A program made the translations under genes and the position numbers. From Phycisphaerae bacterium (lineage in GTDB: Bacteria; Planctomycetota; Phycisphaerae; Phycisphaerales; SM1A02): a DNA stretch of 5,398 nucleotides. Below are positions 5,301 through 5,398 of the stretch, in pieces. Below the pieces are notes generated by a model. It worked only from the letters and a program-made list of their open reading frames with translations. It did not search any database and was not told the origin of the DNA. Location: NCBI GenBank assembly GCA_016873355.1, contig VGXK01000164.1, positions 1-5,398 of the forward strand. Direction: 5' to 3'. Each line of letters starts with the position of its first letter. Positions within the stretch are counted from its first letter, which is position 1.

Positions 5301-5398
5301 GGTGTTGCTCCGGGCGTCCGTGGGTGCGATGGCCGGCGGTCGACGAGGATCCGCGCGGGGACGACCCTTGGATGCCGCGGGCGCCGATCGGTTACGCA
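5301..5398. other. Upstream region of the DM13 gene to the window edge
   Basis: These 98 bases hold the GGAG ribosome site of the DM13 gene (5308-5311) and should contain its promoter. I see no clear -35/-10 pair, no ECF-type GGAAC/CGTC pair at usual spacing and no credible gene. Confidence 0.4.

Noticed and set aside
5366..5393. GTAACC followed by CGTC upstream of the DM13 gene as an ECF-type promoter
   Set aside because: The spacing between the two elements is about 26 bases, far longer than the roughly 16-17 usual for ECF promoters.

Overview
The window is dense, high-G+C bacterial chromosome with the gene content of a Planctomycetota genome, plausibly a high-G+C Phycisphaerae-like lineage. 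This placement is an inference. It rests on a secreted protein with two DUF1080 domains, a stand-alone HNH endonuclease of a type I associate with planctomycetes, a membrane-anchored DM13 protein, and a short ECF sigma factor followed by a soluble zinc-binding anti-sigma factor. No rRNA, tRNA, CRISPR array, transposase or phage gene is visible.

Layout from left to right. Positions 1-83 may hold the last codons of an upstream gene. A plus-strand gene (112-1632) encodes a large CPBP (CAAX/Abi-type) intramembrane metalloprotease with an unusual N-terminal soluble domain that looks TPR-like. It converges on a minus-strand HNH endonuclease (1706-2335), and the gap between them holds a strong GC-rich hairpin. 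The HNH gene diverges from a plus-strand gene (2402-3832) for a secreted protein with two tandem DUF1080 (3-keto-disaccharide hydrolase / LamG-like) domains. That gene overlaps tail to tail by 80 bp with a minus-strand group. In transcription order the group is a DM13 protein (5300-4752), an ECF sigma factor (4666-4058) and its ZAS-type anti-sigma factor (4061-3753). Sigma and anti-sigma overlap by ATGA and are almost certainly co-transcribed and translationally coupled. DM13 is separated from sigma by 85 bp containing a stem-loop, so its membership of the operon is open.

How the genes work together. The only pair with a clear functional link is sigma and anti-sigma: the zinc-binding protein should hold the sigma factor inactive in the cytoplasm until a signal releases it. 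The DM13 protein upstream has a CxxC pair in its C-terminal strand. The anti-sigma cysteine/histidine spacing equals that of the redox-sensing anti-sigma factor RsrA. A small redox-linked signalling unit is therefore a reasonable but unproven hypothesis. The CPBP protease, HNH protein and DUF1080 protein look like independent transcription units. I see no convincing evidence of a wholly new multi-gene system; the best leads are the DM13/sigma/anti-sigma cluster and the TPR-like/CPBP fusion.
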